This document shows positions 18,338 to 29,400 of a stretch of 64,000 bases of DNA, piece by piece (the first letter of the stretch is position 1; each line of letters opens with the position of its first letter). Source of the stretch: PNON01 sp963757065 (GTDB taxonomy: Bacteria; Chloroflexota; Anaerolineae; Anaerolineales; Anaerolineaceae); assembly GCA_963757065.1 (NCBI GenBank), contig CAVWQC010000007.1, positions 868,001 through 932,000 on the forward strand. Reading direction: 5' to 3'. The notes below the pieces were generated by a model. It saw nothing but the letters and a program-made list of their open reading frames with translations, was not told the origin of the DNA and did no database searches. Made by a program: the position numbers and the translations under genes.

Positions 18338-19294
18338 ATGAATAAGAAAGCATTTTCAGTTATTGCAGTAGTGATGGTTCTCTCGTTAATTCTTACCGCC
18401 TGTGGTGGTGGCGGAGGTCAACAACAGAACCAAAAAAAGATCTCAGTATCCGGCGCTTTTGCACTTTACCCATTAATGGTTCAATGGGCTGAAAAATACC
18501 AGGCATCCAACCCCAATGTCCTCATTGATGTATCAGCAGGAGGAGCAGGCAAAGGGATGTCAGATGCTCTGGCAGGTGCTGTTGATATTGGCATGGTTTC
18601 CCGCGAAGTCGCCCAGGAAGAAGTGGACCAGGGTGCTTATGGAATTGCAGTAACACGTGATGCAGTATTTGGCACAGTCAGCGCCAGCAACCCATACCTG
18701 GCTGATATCTTAAAGCAGGGACTTTCTCAAAAAATCCTTTCAGGAATCTTCCTGACAGGCGAGATCACAACCTGGGGTCAAGCTCTGGGAAAGCCTGAGA
18801 TCACTGATGAAATTCATGTATTCACCAGATCGGATGCATGCGGTGCAGGCGAGATGTGGGTAAAATATATGGGTGGTAAGAAACAGGAAGAATTGAAGGG
18901 AATTGGCGTCAATGCTGATCCGGGTGTCCTCGAAGCTGTTATCAAAGATCCCCTGGGAATTGGGTATAATAACCTGAATTATGCTTTCGATCTGAAAAGT
19001 GGAATGCCAGTGAATGGTGCTGGTGTAGTACCCCTCGATATCAATGAGAATGGTACTGTTGATCCGGATGAAATATTGGAAACACAGGCACAGGCGGTTG
19101 AAGCAATAAGCACAGGGCGATATCCTTCCCCACCAGCACGACCGCTCTATCTGGTGACCAAAGGTAAACCTACAGCAACAACTGCAGAATTTATTCAATG
19201 GATTTTAACCGATGGCCAACAGTACGTTGCAGAAGCAGGGTATATAGTTTTGACACCCGATCAACTGGCAGAATCTAAAAGTAAATTGAAATAA
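18338..19294 (+). CDS. pstS: PstS-type phosphate (or related oxyanion) ABC transporter substrate-binding lipoprotein
   Basis: 318 residues with a lipoprotein signal (lipobox LTAC) and a Gly/Gln-rich spacer. The start of the mature domain, SVSGAFALYPLM, corresponds to the PstS SGSST.YPL loop, with Ala-Phe-Ala replacing the usual Ser-Ser-Thr. Further ligand loops are AGGAGKGMSDALAG and RSDACGAGEMW. These changes make phosphate likely but not certain; another oxyanion is possible. Genes for both permeases and the ATPase follow directly. Confidence 0.82.
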   Translation: MNKKAFSVIAVVMVLSLILTACGGGGGQQQNQKKISVSGAFALYPLMVQWAEKYQASNPNVLIDVSAGGAGKGMSDALAGAVDIGMVSREVAQEEVDQGAYGIAVTRDAVFGTVSASNPYLADILKQGLSQKILSGIFLTGEITTWGQALGKPEITDEIHVFTRSDACGAGEMWVKYMGGKKQEELKGIGVNADPGVLEAVIKDPLGIGYNNLNYAFDLKSGMPVNGAGVVPLDINENGTVDPDEILETQAQAVEAISTGRYPSPPARPLYLVTKGKPTATTAEFIQWILTDGQQYVAEAGYIVLTPDQLAESKSKLK

Positions 19295-19296
19295 TC

Positions 19297-20280
19297 ATGG
19301 ATTTAGATTCAAAGACAAATATTATTCCAACCAATAGGGAGACCAGTAAAACACTGGTCTCCCGCAAAAGACAGGAAAGAGGAGCATCGCTTCTCTTTAA
19401 GTGTTTAACCTTCCTGCCAATCGTGTTATTCATTGTCATTCTGGGTGTGTTGATCGTCAGGTCCCTGCCTATCCTCCAACAAAAATCCGTTTTTGAACTA
19501 CTTTTAGGTAAAGTCTGGCGGCCATCTGAGGGAGAATTCGGTTTTCTTCCCTTCATCGCGGGTTCCCTCTGGGTCACAATTCTTGCCATGTTGATCGCTG
19601 CCCCGGTGAGTATCATGTGTGCCATATATTTATCTGAATATGCCACATCACTTGCAAGAACCATCCTCAAACCACTTATTGATATACTGGCGGCGATTCC
19701 TTCAGTAGTCTATGGCCTATGGGGCGTTCTGGTGATCGTCCCCTGGGTGGGAAACACTTTATCTCCTTTCCTTGAAAAAACATTTTGGTTCATTCCATTT
19801 TTTCAATCGAAGAATCCAACCGGATACAGTATTCTAGCGGGTGGTTTGGTCCTGGCAGTCATGGTCACCCCATTTATTATTGCTGTGTCGTATGAGGTAA
19901 TGCATACTGTTGCGCGCGGGTATCACGAAGCGTCTCTTGCTGTCGGGGCTACACGCTGGCAGACCGTTCGTTATGTCATTTTCCCCAGGGTTGGTTCCGG
20001 TTTGGCTGCCGGAGTTATCCTCGGAACTTCCAGGGCATTTGGTGAAACGATTGCAGTTCTTATGGTAATTGGTAATAATCCCGTTATTCCCAAGTCCATA
20101 CTTGATGCGGCGTATCCGTTACCCGCATTGATCGCAAATAATTATGGTGAGATGATGTCCATTCCGCTTTATGATGCGGCTTTGCTGGGATCTGCCCTGC
20201 TATTATTGATCATTGTCTTAATTTTCAATGTATCTTCTGCTGTTATTTTAAGAAGAGTTACCGGGAAGGCTCAGGAATGA
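19297..20280 (+). CDS. pstC: Phosphate-type ABC transporter permease PstC
   Basis: 327 residues with about six membrane helices and a cytoplasmic loop near YHEASLAVGATRWQTVRYV, the EAA-like contact site for the ATPase. The N-terminal tail is polar. It starts 2 bases after the pstS stop and its TGA overlaps the ATG of pstA (ATGA at 20277-20280). Confidence 0.92.
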   Translation: MDLDSKTNIIPTNRETSKTLVSRKRQERGASLLFKCLTFLPIVLFIVILGVLIVRSLPILQQKSVFELLLGKVWRPSEGEFGFLPFIAGSLWVTILAMLIAAPVSIMCAIYLSEYATSLARTILKPLIDILAAIPSVVYGLWGVLVIVPWVGNTLSPFLEKTFWFIPFFQSKNPTGYSILAGGLVLAVMVTPFIIAVSYEVMHTVARGYHEASLAVGATRWQTVRYVIFPRVGSGLAAGVILGTSRAFGETIAVLMVIGNNPVIPKSILDAAYPLPALIANNYGEMMSIPLYDAALLGSALLLLIIVLIFNVSSAVILRRVTGKAQE

Positions 20281-21138
20281 AAAAGATCTCCCGCCGGCGA
20301 ATAGAAGAATATATAGCCAAATTCTTTATGTATATCAGCCTGGGACTTGGTGACAGGAAGCCTCGGTTGGATACTTGTCACCCTGGTTATTAAGGGAGCA
20401 CCTTCCCTGAATTGGGCAATGGTTTCACAGGTACCGAAAGGTGGTTTCTACCTCGGAAAAGAGGGCGGTATCCTGAATGCGATCATTGGATCCCTCTATC
20501 TTGCCGGTGGCGGAACGATTTTGGCATTATTGTTCAGTTTACCCATCGCTCTTGGACTAAACGTATATATCAGACGAAATTCAAAATGGGCTATTGTTGT
20601 CAGGTCTGCGCTGGATGTATTGTGGGGGATCCCTTCCATTGTATATGGTGCTTTCGGTTTTACGATCATGCTGGCAATGGGGATGCGGGCTTCATTACTG
20701 GCTGGTATCGTCACCCTGGCTCTCGTGGAACTCCCGATCATGATCCGGTCGATGGATGAAGTACTACGCTTGATGCCCAGGGACCTTGAACATGCATCTT
20801 ATGGTTTGGGAGCAACGAAGATCGAGACTGCTTTACGGGTAATTTTGCCGCAGATGATGCCTGGATTGATCACAGCGGCCATGCTTGCTTTCGGACGGGG
20901 AATCGGGGATGCTGCTTCAGTATTGTTTACTGCCGGGTACACTGATCGGATTCCAACCTCTCTGATGGATCCGACAGCTTCGTTGCCACTGGCTGTTTTC
21001 TTCCAACTATCAACACCTTTCCCGGAAGTGCAGCAGCGGGCATATGCTGCCGCGCTGGTATTGACCATTATTGTACTCGTTATCAGCATAGTATCCCGCT
21101 GGCTGGCTTCCAGATTATCCAGGTATTCGGTTAAATAG
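20277..21138 (+). CDS. pstA: Phosphate-type ABC transporter permease PstA, one frame change
   Basis: The ATG at 20277 overlaps the pstC stop and begins MKKISRRRIEEYIAKFF, but this frame stops at about 20393. The conserved body starts in the next frame at TGSLGWILVTLVIKGAPSL (20347 on). One extra base near GGACTTGG (20340-20347) explains it, and the merged product has about 286 residues, the normal PstA length. About six helices; ATPase contact loop at HASYGLGATKIETALRVI. A start at 20347 would lack the first membrane helix, so it is unlikely to be the true start. Confidence 0.88.
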
Positions 21139-21146
21139 GAAATCTT

Positions 21147-21902
21147 ATGGAATATCATATTAATGTTCGTGACTTGAATGTAAAGATCGGCAGCACCCAA
21201 ATTATCAACAATGTCAGCCTGGATATTCCCAGGGGGCAGGTGACAGCGATCCTGGGTCCTTCAGGCTGCGGGAAGACTACTTTGATGCGTACAATGAACC
21301 GGTTTCTGGAATTGACCGACAATTCTGTGATCACCGGGCAGGTTTTACTGGATGGCAAGAACATTTATGACCCGGATGTGGATGTGACCGAGATTCGGAC
21401 TCGAATAGGTTTATTGGCTCAGCGTCCCTATTCCCTACCCATGTCCATTTATGAGAACGTAGCCTATGGGCTGCGTATTCACCGCATCAACAACAGCCGC
21501 AACCTGAAACCCATCATTCGGCACTATTTGGAGATGGCAGGACTTTGGGAAGAAGTCCAAAAAAGACTGCATGACCCCGCGACGGCTTTATCCATCGGCC
21601 AACAGCAGCGCTTGTGTCTTGCACGTGGTTTGGCACTCGAGCCTGAAGTGATCCTGGCGGATGAGCCCACCTCTGCCCTGGACCCCATTTCCTCCCAGCA
21701 TATTGAGCAGAAACTGCAAGAGCTGAAAGAGAAATATACCATCGTCCTGGTGACGCATACACTCAGGCAGGCACGCCGCCTGGCAGATTATGTGGTGTAT
21801 ATGTACATGGGTGATGTGGTCGAGCAGGGACCAGCCAAAGAAGTTTTTGAAAATCCCCAGCAAGAACGGACCAAGGCTTATTTACAAGGAGCGATCGGTT
21901 AG
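21147..21902 (+). CDS. pstB: Phosphate-type ABC transporter ATP-binding protein PstB
   Basis: 251 residues. Walker A LGPSGCGKTT followed by LMRTMNRFLEL, typical of PstB; Walker B VILADEPTSALDP; H-loop VTHTLRQARR. The ABC signature reads LSIGQQQR instead of the common LSGGQQQR. PstB-like order of domains and length. Last gene of the rrf2-pst operon; 85 bases separate it from the next gene. No PhoU gene is present in the cluster. Confidence 0.93.
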   Translation: MEYHINVRDLNVKIGSTQIINNVSLDIPRGQVTAILGPSGCGKTTLMRTMNRFLELTDNSVITGQVLLDGKNIYDPDVDVTEIRTRIGLLAQRPYSLPMSIYENVAYGLRIHRINNSRNLKPIIRHYLEMAGLWEEVQKRLHDPATALSIGQQQRLCLARGLALEPEVILADEPTSALDPISSQHIEQKLQELKEKYTIVLVTHTLRQARRLADYVVYMYMGDVVEQGPAKEVFENPQQERTKAYLQGAIG

Positions 21903-21987
21903 TAATAGTATTCTCTTCGATTGAGCATTTCCGTCAAAGTAGAAAATTTGTCATAAATAAATAATGTAATTAGGTCGGGAGGGTAAA

Positions 21988-22752
21988 TTGACAACAACAT
22001 TTTCAACATCAAGCATTCGTAAGGTTTTTTCGTTTCCATTCGCAGATCCGCGTTGGAAAAGTAAGCTTCTGATTGGCATGGGAATACTATTTGCCAGTTT
22101 TATCATTCCTATTCTGCCTGGACTGGTTATCTATGGATATTTCTACCAGATCATGCAGCGGGTAATTGTAAAAAGTGAAGAACCAACTTTACCGGAATGG
22201 CAGGATTGGGGCAAATTACTGGGAGATGGCTTTCGCTTGTTCGGAGTTTCCTTTATATATTCATTACCGCTGTCGATATTGTATTTTGCTGGAATATTGG
22301 CTTACGGCCTCATGATCTTCAGTATTCCCTGGATGGAGAATACAGGTATGGAAGGTGGAACGGCTGCCCTGATCATGATCGGAATCATGAGTTTTTTCTT
22401 TTTGATCGTTCTGCTGGCGATGATATTTGCCTTTGTCTTGTCGGTTATTCTTCCGCTAACATGGTGCCAGACGATCGCAGCTAACTCCTTTAAGGGTGGG
22501 TTTGAAATAGGAAAATATTGGAAAGTTTTTAGAGCTAATATTGGTGGTTTCCTCATCGCAACAACGCTAATGTATGGATTGTTCACTATTCTCATGATGG
22601 TTTATTATGTCCTTTATATGAGTTTAGTGCTCTGGTGCCTGATCCCATTCTTACTCATCATAGGGGGAATGTTAACCGGACTTTACTCACTGGTTTTATG
22701 GGCATTTGTTTATCGTGAAGGATTAGATAAATTAGCAGGCCAAGTTGATTAA
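21988..22752 (+). CDS. DUF4013 family multi-pass membrane protein
   Basis: 254 residues starting at TTG 21988, preceded by GGGAGG. The opening FSFPFADPRWKSKLLIG and EPTLPEWQDWGKLLGDGF match the DUF4013 pattern, followed by about five membrane helices. The function of the family is not known. Convergent with the remnant of the CBS gene and followed by a strong terminator. Confidence 0.8.
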   Translation: MTTTFSTSSIRKVFSFPFADPRWKSKLLIGMGILFASFIIPILPGLVIYGYFYQIMQRVIVKSEEPTLPEWQDWGKLLGDGFRLFGVSFIYSLPLSILYFAGILAYGLMIFSIPWMENTGMEGGTAALIMIGIMSFFFLIVLLAMIFAFVLSVILPLTWCQTIAANSFKGGFEIGKYWKVFRANIGGFLIATTLMYGLFTILMMVYYVLYMSLVLWCLIPFLLIIGGMLTGLYSLVLWAFVYREGLDKLAGQVD

Positions 22753-22835
22753 GGTAGAGCTTGAATCTGCATCTTTGGTAGTTGAACAGAACATGATTAA
22801 AAACAATCAATGAATAAATTTGTGAATTAAATAAA

Positions 22836-22866
22836 GGACCCTCTCTTATTGAGAGGGTCCGATTTT
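22836..22866. terminator. Terminator after the DUF4013 gene (bidirectional character)
   Basis: Perfect 10-bp stem GGACCCTCTC/GAGAGGGTCC with TTATT loop, followed by GATTTT and preceded by AATAAA. It probably once also ended the CBS-ACT gene, whose 3' end is duplicated just to the right (22868-22890). Confidence 0.88.
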
Positions 22867-22871
22867 CCTAT

Positions 22872-22890
22872 CGAATATCGATCACTTTTT
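22872..22890. repeat. Left copy of a 19-bp direct repeat (att-like), remnant of the CBS gene 3' end
   Basis: CGAATATCGATCACTTTTT, identical to 31844-31862. Read on the minus strand together with CTA at 22868-22870 it encodes KKVIDIR and a TAG stop, the same end as the intact CBS-ACT protein (EKVIDIR, TAA stop at 31840-31842). Confidence 0.85.
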
Positions 22891-22996
22891 TAATTAAGAG
22901 ACAGCTGACCTACAAAAATTATTATAAATATCAAGCACATTGGATTGATGGCTATATCAGACTATTAGAATCCTATGTTCTTAACTTGAATGTAGA

Positions 22997-24010
22997 CTAA
23001 GTATAAATATTAAAGAATTTGGAAATAACGCTTGGAATATTTAATGCCTCATTAAGATTTGTGTTCGCAATGTTTGCACCACTAAGATCTGCATTTTCAA
23101 AATTTGTACCGCCTAGATATGCACCTAAAAGATCGGCGCCCCTGAGGTTTGCTCCAGCGAAATTCGCACCACCGAGATAAGCGAACTTCATGTTTGCTTG
23201 GCACAAATTTGCACCATCGGCCTTAGCGCACTCAAGATTGGCTCCTTCTAGGATTGCTCCTGCGAGATTTGCGTACCTAAGGTCAACATCTTTGAGGTTA
23301 GCATCACCCATGTAAGCATTGGTGAGGTTAGCAGATTTTAATCTTGCTCCATTGAGATCGGCAGAAGCAAGATTTGCACTCATAAGGTTTGTATTAGTAA
23401 GGTTTGAATTAGTTATGTCCGCATGGGTGAAATTCGCATGCTCGAGATTCGCATCCATCAGGTTTACTCCCGAAATTATCGCATTTGCGAAATCAGCTTC
23501 GCACAATATTGCGCCTTGTAGGTTTGCTCCGTTCAAATTTGTGTTAATCAGTGATGCATACCTGAAATCAGCAAACTTCAAATTAGCAGCTGACAGATTA
23601 GCGCATCTAAAATTAGTATCTATGAGATTAGCCTCTTCCAGGTTGGCATGCATCAGATTTGCAAACCTGAGGTCCGCTCCGTAAAAAACCTTTTGGCTGG
23701 TAGTACTTAAATTATTATTTCGCCAATAATTTATAGTTTCTGGATCTGCTCCAAGAATTGCACCGGTCAAATTCGCTCTAATTAGATATGCTTCGCTCAG
23801 TTTTGCACCCCTAAGAATTGCTTTCCTGAGATCTGCACCATTTAGGTTTGCTTCATGGAGATCTGCACCTTCAAAGTTCGCGCACTCGCCTGCGGGACTT
23901 TCCTCTAGCCATTTTGAATGACTCTCCATAATTGCATTCAGCATTTCTTTAGAGAAATGGGAAGTATTAGCTAATTCAACCAGTTGATTCATTCTTAGGT
24001 AGTTACTCAT
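22997..24010 (-). CDS. Pentapeptide repeat protein
   Basis: 337 residues. After about 45 N-terminal residues (MSNYLRMNQLVELANTSHF on) almost the whole protein is A(N/D)L-x-x pentapeptides (for example ANLNGADLRKAILRGA), interrupted once near residues 93-108 (PETINYWRNNNLSTT). Such proteins fold as a right-handed quadrilateral beta-helix. Some (Qnr, MfpA) mimic DNA and protect gyrase, but most have no known role, and nothing here proves that function. Gene is within the putative island and divergent from the subtilase gene. Confidence 0.92.
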   Translation of the reverse strand: MSNYLRMNQLVELANTSHFSKEMLNAIMESHSKWLEESPAGECANFEGADLHEANLNGADLRKAILRGAKLSEAYLIRANLTGAILGADPETINYWRNNNLSTTSQKVFYGADLRFANLMHANLEEANLIDTNFRCANLSAANLKFADFRYASLINTNLNGANLQGAILCEADFANAIISGVNLMDANLEHANFTHADITNSNLTNTNLMSANLASADLNGARLKSANLTNAYMGDANLKDVDLRYANLAGAILEGANLECAKADGANLCQANMKFAYLGGANFAGANLRGADLLGAYLGGTNFENADLSGANIANTNLNEALNIPSVISKFFNIYT

Positions 24011-24504
24011 TCCTGGTACCTTAAAAAATATTGTCGAATATGTCTATGAATAATAGTAATACAGTACCAACTTAAAATATAAATGTCAACTTGAAAAACA
24101 AAATATGAAAACTTCAGATAAGGAAGAGTATATATAAAAATAACATCACCCATAAAAGATGAAAAGTCACATATTGATTAAAATAAAAAAGGCAATATAG
24201 ATTGCCGATCGGAGGGAACCGAAATATCAATATCCATTATTTCTGTAAATAATATTCAATTGTTACAAAAATCTTACGGTTACCTAATTACCCCAAATAT
24301 CACTATCCATGCAAACGTTTCCCAAATATAATAATTATGGTCGGCTATTAATCTATTCTTAATGTGGAATACCTGATGCTGAATTTGAGATTTGAAAGCC
24401 TAGATAATTCATAAGAATAGTACGGGGTTAGGGATATTAACGATTTTGTCTACCTAAAGAATTAAAAGAACTTCCAAAGCATAATCACTGAGAGGGGAGT
24501 ATTA
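24011..24504. other. AT-rich intergenic region between divergent island genes
   Basis: 494 bases with no credible ORF or RNA gene. It must hold the promoters of the pentapeptide gene (minus) and the subtilase gene (plus). GAGAGGGGAG just before 24505 is the ribosome binding site of the subtilase. No integrase fragment was recognised. Confidence 0.5.
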
Positions 24505-26365
24505 ATGAAGCCTAATTCAAGAACATTAATTTCTGGATTGATTATTGTATTATTTTCTGTAGTAATTATCGGGTTATTTGGAACAAAGCCTAAACCTGAG
24601 AGTCAATTCCCAACCGATGATTCATCACATCAATCCCCTCAAGCCAAACAAACGACTTCCCAGCTATTAATCCCTACAGTCTATTCAACCGACGAATTAC
24701 AAATGAAGTCATCAGTACCTGAAAAAGAGGTGACACCTGCAGCCCCTTATGTTCCCATCACCATACCAGAAGCCATTGAAGCGCCGGTCGAACCAGTTCC
24801 GGACCAGGTGGTCATTCAATTTTCAGCAGAAACCAGTGCTGAAGAAAAGCAAGCCTATGTTGAATCAATAGGTGGAACTGTTGTCCAATCCATCGATTTA
24901 CTGGATTCATTAGTGGTGTCGGTTTCGGCAGAGGTGGCAGAAGCACCTTTACCTGAAACGCCATCCGTTGTTCAGAGCGAACCTGATTATTACGTATCGG
25001 CCTTGGAAAATGTCGCCCCGGTAAATGACCCACGTTACCTGGAACAATGGGCATTGGAAGCGATTGGGGCACCGGATGCCTGGGCAGCCATGCCGGCGGA
25101 TGCACCGGCGGTGACGATTGCTGTGATCGACAGCGGCATCTGTGCGGATCACCCAGACCTGCAGGGCAGAATTGTGGATGGTTGGGACTTTCTTGAAAAT
25201 GACGGGTTTCCTCAGGATGATTTCGGCCACGGCTGTGCAGTTGCAGGCGTGATCGCTGCCAACATGAACGATGGGATTGGTATTGCCGGAGTGGCACCGA
25301 ACGCACGCATCATGCCTTTGCGCGTATTAAATTCCAGCGGGGTGGGTTCATATTCAGATGTTGCCGCGGCGATCGTTTACTCGGTAGATCATGGAGCGCA
25401 GGTCATCAACCTGAGCCTGGGCGGTTCCAACGCTTCCGTGGTTTTGGAAAATGCTGTCAATTATGCTGTTAACCAGGGGTGTGGTCGTGGTGGCAGCAGC
25501 CGGGAATAATGGTAACAGAAATGTGTTGTATCCCGCGGCATACGAGCCGGTGATTGCGGTGGGTTCGGTGGACCCGAACCTGCAGCACAGCAGTTTCAGC
25601 AATTATGGCCCTGGCGTGGATATCTGGGCACCGGGACGGGATATATTAACGACCAAACGGGATGGCAGTCATGGGTTGGTCAGCGGCACTTCATTCGCTG
25701 CACCGTATGTGGCTGGGGCGGAAGCAATAGCGGGTTTAGAAGGTTACCAAATTGATATGGGTGGCAAGATACTCTCCATCAGTAAGGAATCCTTTACCTT
25801 ACCAACACCTTCTGCGACTCCCGCGACAACAGAAGTGCCAGCAATAGATCCAACAAATACGTCTTCAACTTCTCGCCTGGTTCTCAATATTTCCGGAAAG
25901 GTGTATGCATGGTCTTTAGATTCTGGAGATAATATTTATCTGGGCGATGTTCCCACAGCCTCAGAAATACAATTCCCGATAAGCGATATTGACGTTTTTG
26001 AAATGGCTAAATCTCCAGTTAAGCAGTTGCCCGATGATTATGGGTTTTATCATGGTGTCTGGTCAAATAATAAGGAACAACTAGCATACTTGACAGTCCA
26101 GTCGTTAACCTTAAATCAAGTATTGAACGTATGGTCCAGCAATGGAACAACACGGCAAGTACTAAACCTTACTGGGGATGATTTAGTGGAATACTTGGAC
26201 CCTGCAGCTTGGAAAGATGATTCTACAATAATTTTGATTGGGAGACAACTACTTGGATTTCTCGACGGATCTTTCTCAGTTTATGAAAAGAATATTAACG
26301 ATAACGAGCAGCCAAAACGGGTAAGTACATTTGATATTTCACAGAATGGAAGTTATACACTCTAA
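24505..26365 (+). CDS. Secreted subtilisin-like (S8) serine protease, one frame change
   Basis: Two frames join to about 619 residues. An N-terminal signal or anchor helix (LISGLIIVLFSVVIIGLFG) is followed by a propeptide-like region (VVIQFSAETSAEEKQAYVES). The catalytic triad is visible: Asp in IAVIDSGICADHPDLQG, His in DDFGHGCAVAGVIAAN and Ser in VSGTSFAAPYVAGAEA. The first frame breaks at AVNYAVNQG; the next resumes with VVVVAAAGNNGN. One extra G in a GGGG run (about 25477-25480) restores it. The C-terminal about 170 residues (from LVLNISGKVYAWSLDSG) may be a propeller-like domain. The protein may once have continued into the large downstream repeat protein. Confidence 0.82.
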
Positions 26366-26487
26366 TAGTTCTGAAGGAAATACCACATAGTGGCAAGGAT
26401 AATACTGTGATGGACAATCTAGCATAACGGTTATCGGATACTTGTATTCAAGCAAATATTACTTTAAGCAAGTGTGCATTTCATCTA
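26366..26487 (+). pseudogene. Broken coding link between the subtilase and the large repeat protein
   Basis: The frame one step on from the subtilase reads NSSEGNTT, a stop, WQG, a stop, then an open stretch YCDGQSSITVIGYLYSSKYY to DAVLC. The next frame picks up at YVPPTNDTTPPTGSW, already inside the large downstream ORF. Two stops and at least two frame changes separate the parts. This suggests that the whole 24.5-31.3 kb region was once a single exported protein. Confidence 0.45.
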
Positions 26488-29400
26488 ATGACAATCTTGA
26501 CGCAGTGCTATGTACCACCTACCAATGATACTACTCCCCCAACCGGTTCCTGGACGAGTCCATCAAATAATCAAACAATATCCTCGCGTTCTGTAACACT
26601 AAGCGCCAACGCAAGTGATAATGCCGGCGGCAGCGGAGTGAAAGAAGTACGCTGGAGCGGAAAATGGGGTGGCAACTGGTATGGCATTGGGTTAGACAGC
26701 ACCGCACCTTATTCCATGAGCTGGGATTTGTGTAATTATGGTGTGCCAACCGGAATAGTGGAGTTGGGCATGGAAGTATTAGATAACGCAAATAAAAAAT
26801 GGGTGTACAGTGAACATTTCACTAACATTAGTATCACCATGAATTACACATGCAACCAGAATAGTACAGATATAACTCCCCCCACAGGTAGTTGGCAATC
26901 TCCATTCTATGGACAAACAATAAATTCCACCTCGGTCACATTAAGTGCTAATGCCAGCGATAACAGTGGCGGAAGTGGTGTAAAGGAAGTACGCTGGAGC
27001 GCCAAATTGAATAACCAGTGGACAGGCATAGGAACCGATAAATCAGCCCCATACAGCTATGACTGGAATATGTGCACTTCAGGTGTTCCCAAAGGAAATG
27101 TTGAATTGGGCATGGAAGTCTTGGATAACGTGGACAACAAATGGGTATATAGCGAACATTTCCCTAACATTATCATCAACATGAATTACACCTGCGGAGG
27201 GAATGGAGGTAGTACCTGCGATGCTGCCAGCCTACCAATAGATTTCACAAAATGCCAGGAAGAAGGTGGTGGTCGTTGCAGTTTCAACGGTAGTAAAACT
27301 GTCTATTATGGTGCTAACAGTTGCTATAAAGTCCAGACTAAGACAGATGGCGTGGAATGCAACAATGACAATTTTGCCCCTGATCCGCTGCCGGGTGTTC
27401 ATAAAGCTTGCTATATCAATAATCCACCACCGCCAACCTGTCCAACTTCGGGCGGCGTTATTCTCTACTGGAATGAGGGTCATGGTTGTGGGAACACTGA
27501 AAACGACCCCGGATTCCGCATGCGGGTTGGTACTGGTTGGCAGAACATGGATGGAAATTTTAACGAAAAAGCCTCATCTGTAAGGATCCCATCCGGTTGG
27601 TCGGTAATGCTCTATGAGCACGGAGATCGAACTGGTGGTAAAAAATGCTATTACACCAACATAATTAACTTTGGAACAGAGGGAAATTTCCCGGGTACAA
27701 GTACGCCAATTAATGATCGAGTTTCTTCCATAGAGGTATTTAACGATATTTTTTGTGGAGAATTGCCTGGTCCGAGTACTCCTAGCCTTTACTACCCGAA
27801 TTATGGTTTAAACATTTCTTATCCACAAGGTATTACTTTCTTGTGGGGTGAATCCGGTGATAACTATACATTTGAGATGACTGGAGGTCAATCTGCGACT
27901 ACGGTTACAGGATTGACAGACATCCAAACCAAATTTTCATGGTTATGGCCAGGTGTCTATTCATGGCGGGTCATTGCATTCCGCAACGGGATGTCTGCTG
28001 CCAGCGAATGGAGGAAGTTTAATGTATTTCCCAGCGTTCCCGGTTCAGTGAGCGTAACTACCAATTCCACCGCTACTGTCACTGTCAACTGGACAGAAAG
28101 CTCAGGAGGAGTGGATGGTTATAAAGTATATCGAAACGGTATCCAAATAGCCAGCGTCGGCAATGGAATAAGAAGTTACCAGGTGACCGGTTTGCCTTGT
28201 AGCAACACAAGCACCTACAGTGTGCGCGGTTATAAGGGCTCGCTGGACTCTGATGAAAGAAGCGCTACAGGTTCAACAACGACATGCCCGGTTGGGCCGT
28301 CAACTCCATTCTTGAGCCTTCCAACACACCGTAAGGTGGTTGCCTATCCGCAGAATGTTACTTTTGATTGGTCCGATTCCGGTGATAGCTACACGTTTGA
28401 TCTATCCGGCCTACAAACAACTGAACATAGAACCAATTTGACTTCCAGCACTACAATCGTAAATGCTCCATTGGCTGGTTATTATCAGTGGTACGTAGAA
28501 GCTATTCGAAATGGGCAGACTGCAAGATCAGGGACGTTTGAATTATTCGTTGTTCCGAGTGCTCCAGCTTCCATAAGTGCCACTACAAATTCATCCAATG
28601 CAATCACAATAAACTGGACTGCGAGTACGGGGGGTGTGACTGGATACCATATCTATCGCGACAATGTTCTAATCCAGTCAATCGGTGCGACTACTTATTC
28701 ATACCAGGTAACCGGGCTCAGCTGCGATACTACTTCTACTTTTAGTGTGAGTGGCCACTATGGAAGCAGTTCTTACAATGAAGGCCCGAAGAAAAATATA
28801 ACAGGGACCACATTGCCTTGTATAGTAGGTCCAACAGTTCCCACCTTAATTAGCCCGGCAAATGGAGCCAGGATTCCAAATCCGCAAGCTGTCGTCTTTG
28901 ACTGGTCTGCGTCAGGAACTAACTATACTATAGAAATTACCGGAGGGACCAGCCCAGTCACCGTCTCAAATACTACCGATTCACTCAATTTTGGATCCAT
29001 GTGGCCAAAGGTGTATCAATGGCGGGTGAAAGCTTACCGTAACGGACTGTGGAGTGCGTGGAGTCCATATTCAACATTAAATGTCCCACCCGGGAAGCCG
29101 GGTTCATTAAATGTAATTTCAAATTCAACTTCAGATGTAACACTCACTTGGACAGATAGTCCCGGAGGATCATATGGATTTAAGATCTATAGAAACGGCA
29201 AGCTGATCGATACTGTCGGTTCGAGCGCCCATACTTTCCCGCATAGATACCAGGTCTCTGGCCTTCCTTGTGGTGATACCTCCACCTATAGTATTCGCGG
29301 TTACATAGGCTCATTGAACTCAGATCCAATAAACGCCACCGGTTCTACACTGGCCTGTCCAAAAACCGTTCAAGTGGTCAGTGTTTTCACAACTGACGGG

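Noticed and set aside
22997..24010. Regular repeats in the pentapeptide gene as a DNA repeat element
   Set aside because: The 15-base period follows from the A(N/D)LXX protein pattern in an intact ORF.
22891..24504. Integrase or transposase remnants in the spacers of the putative island
   Set aside because: No recombinase motif was recognised in any frame of the gene-free parts.
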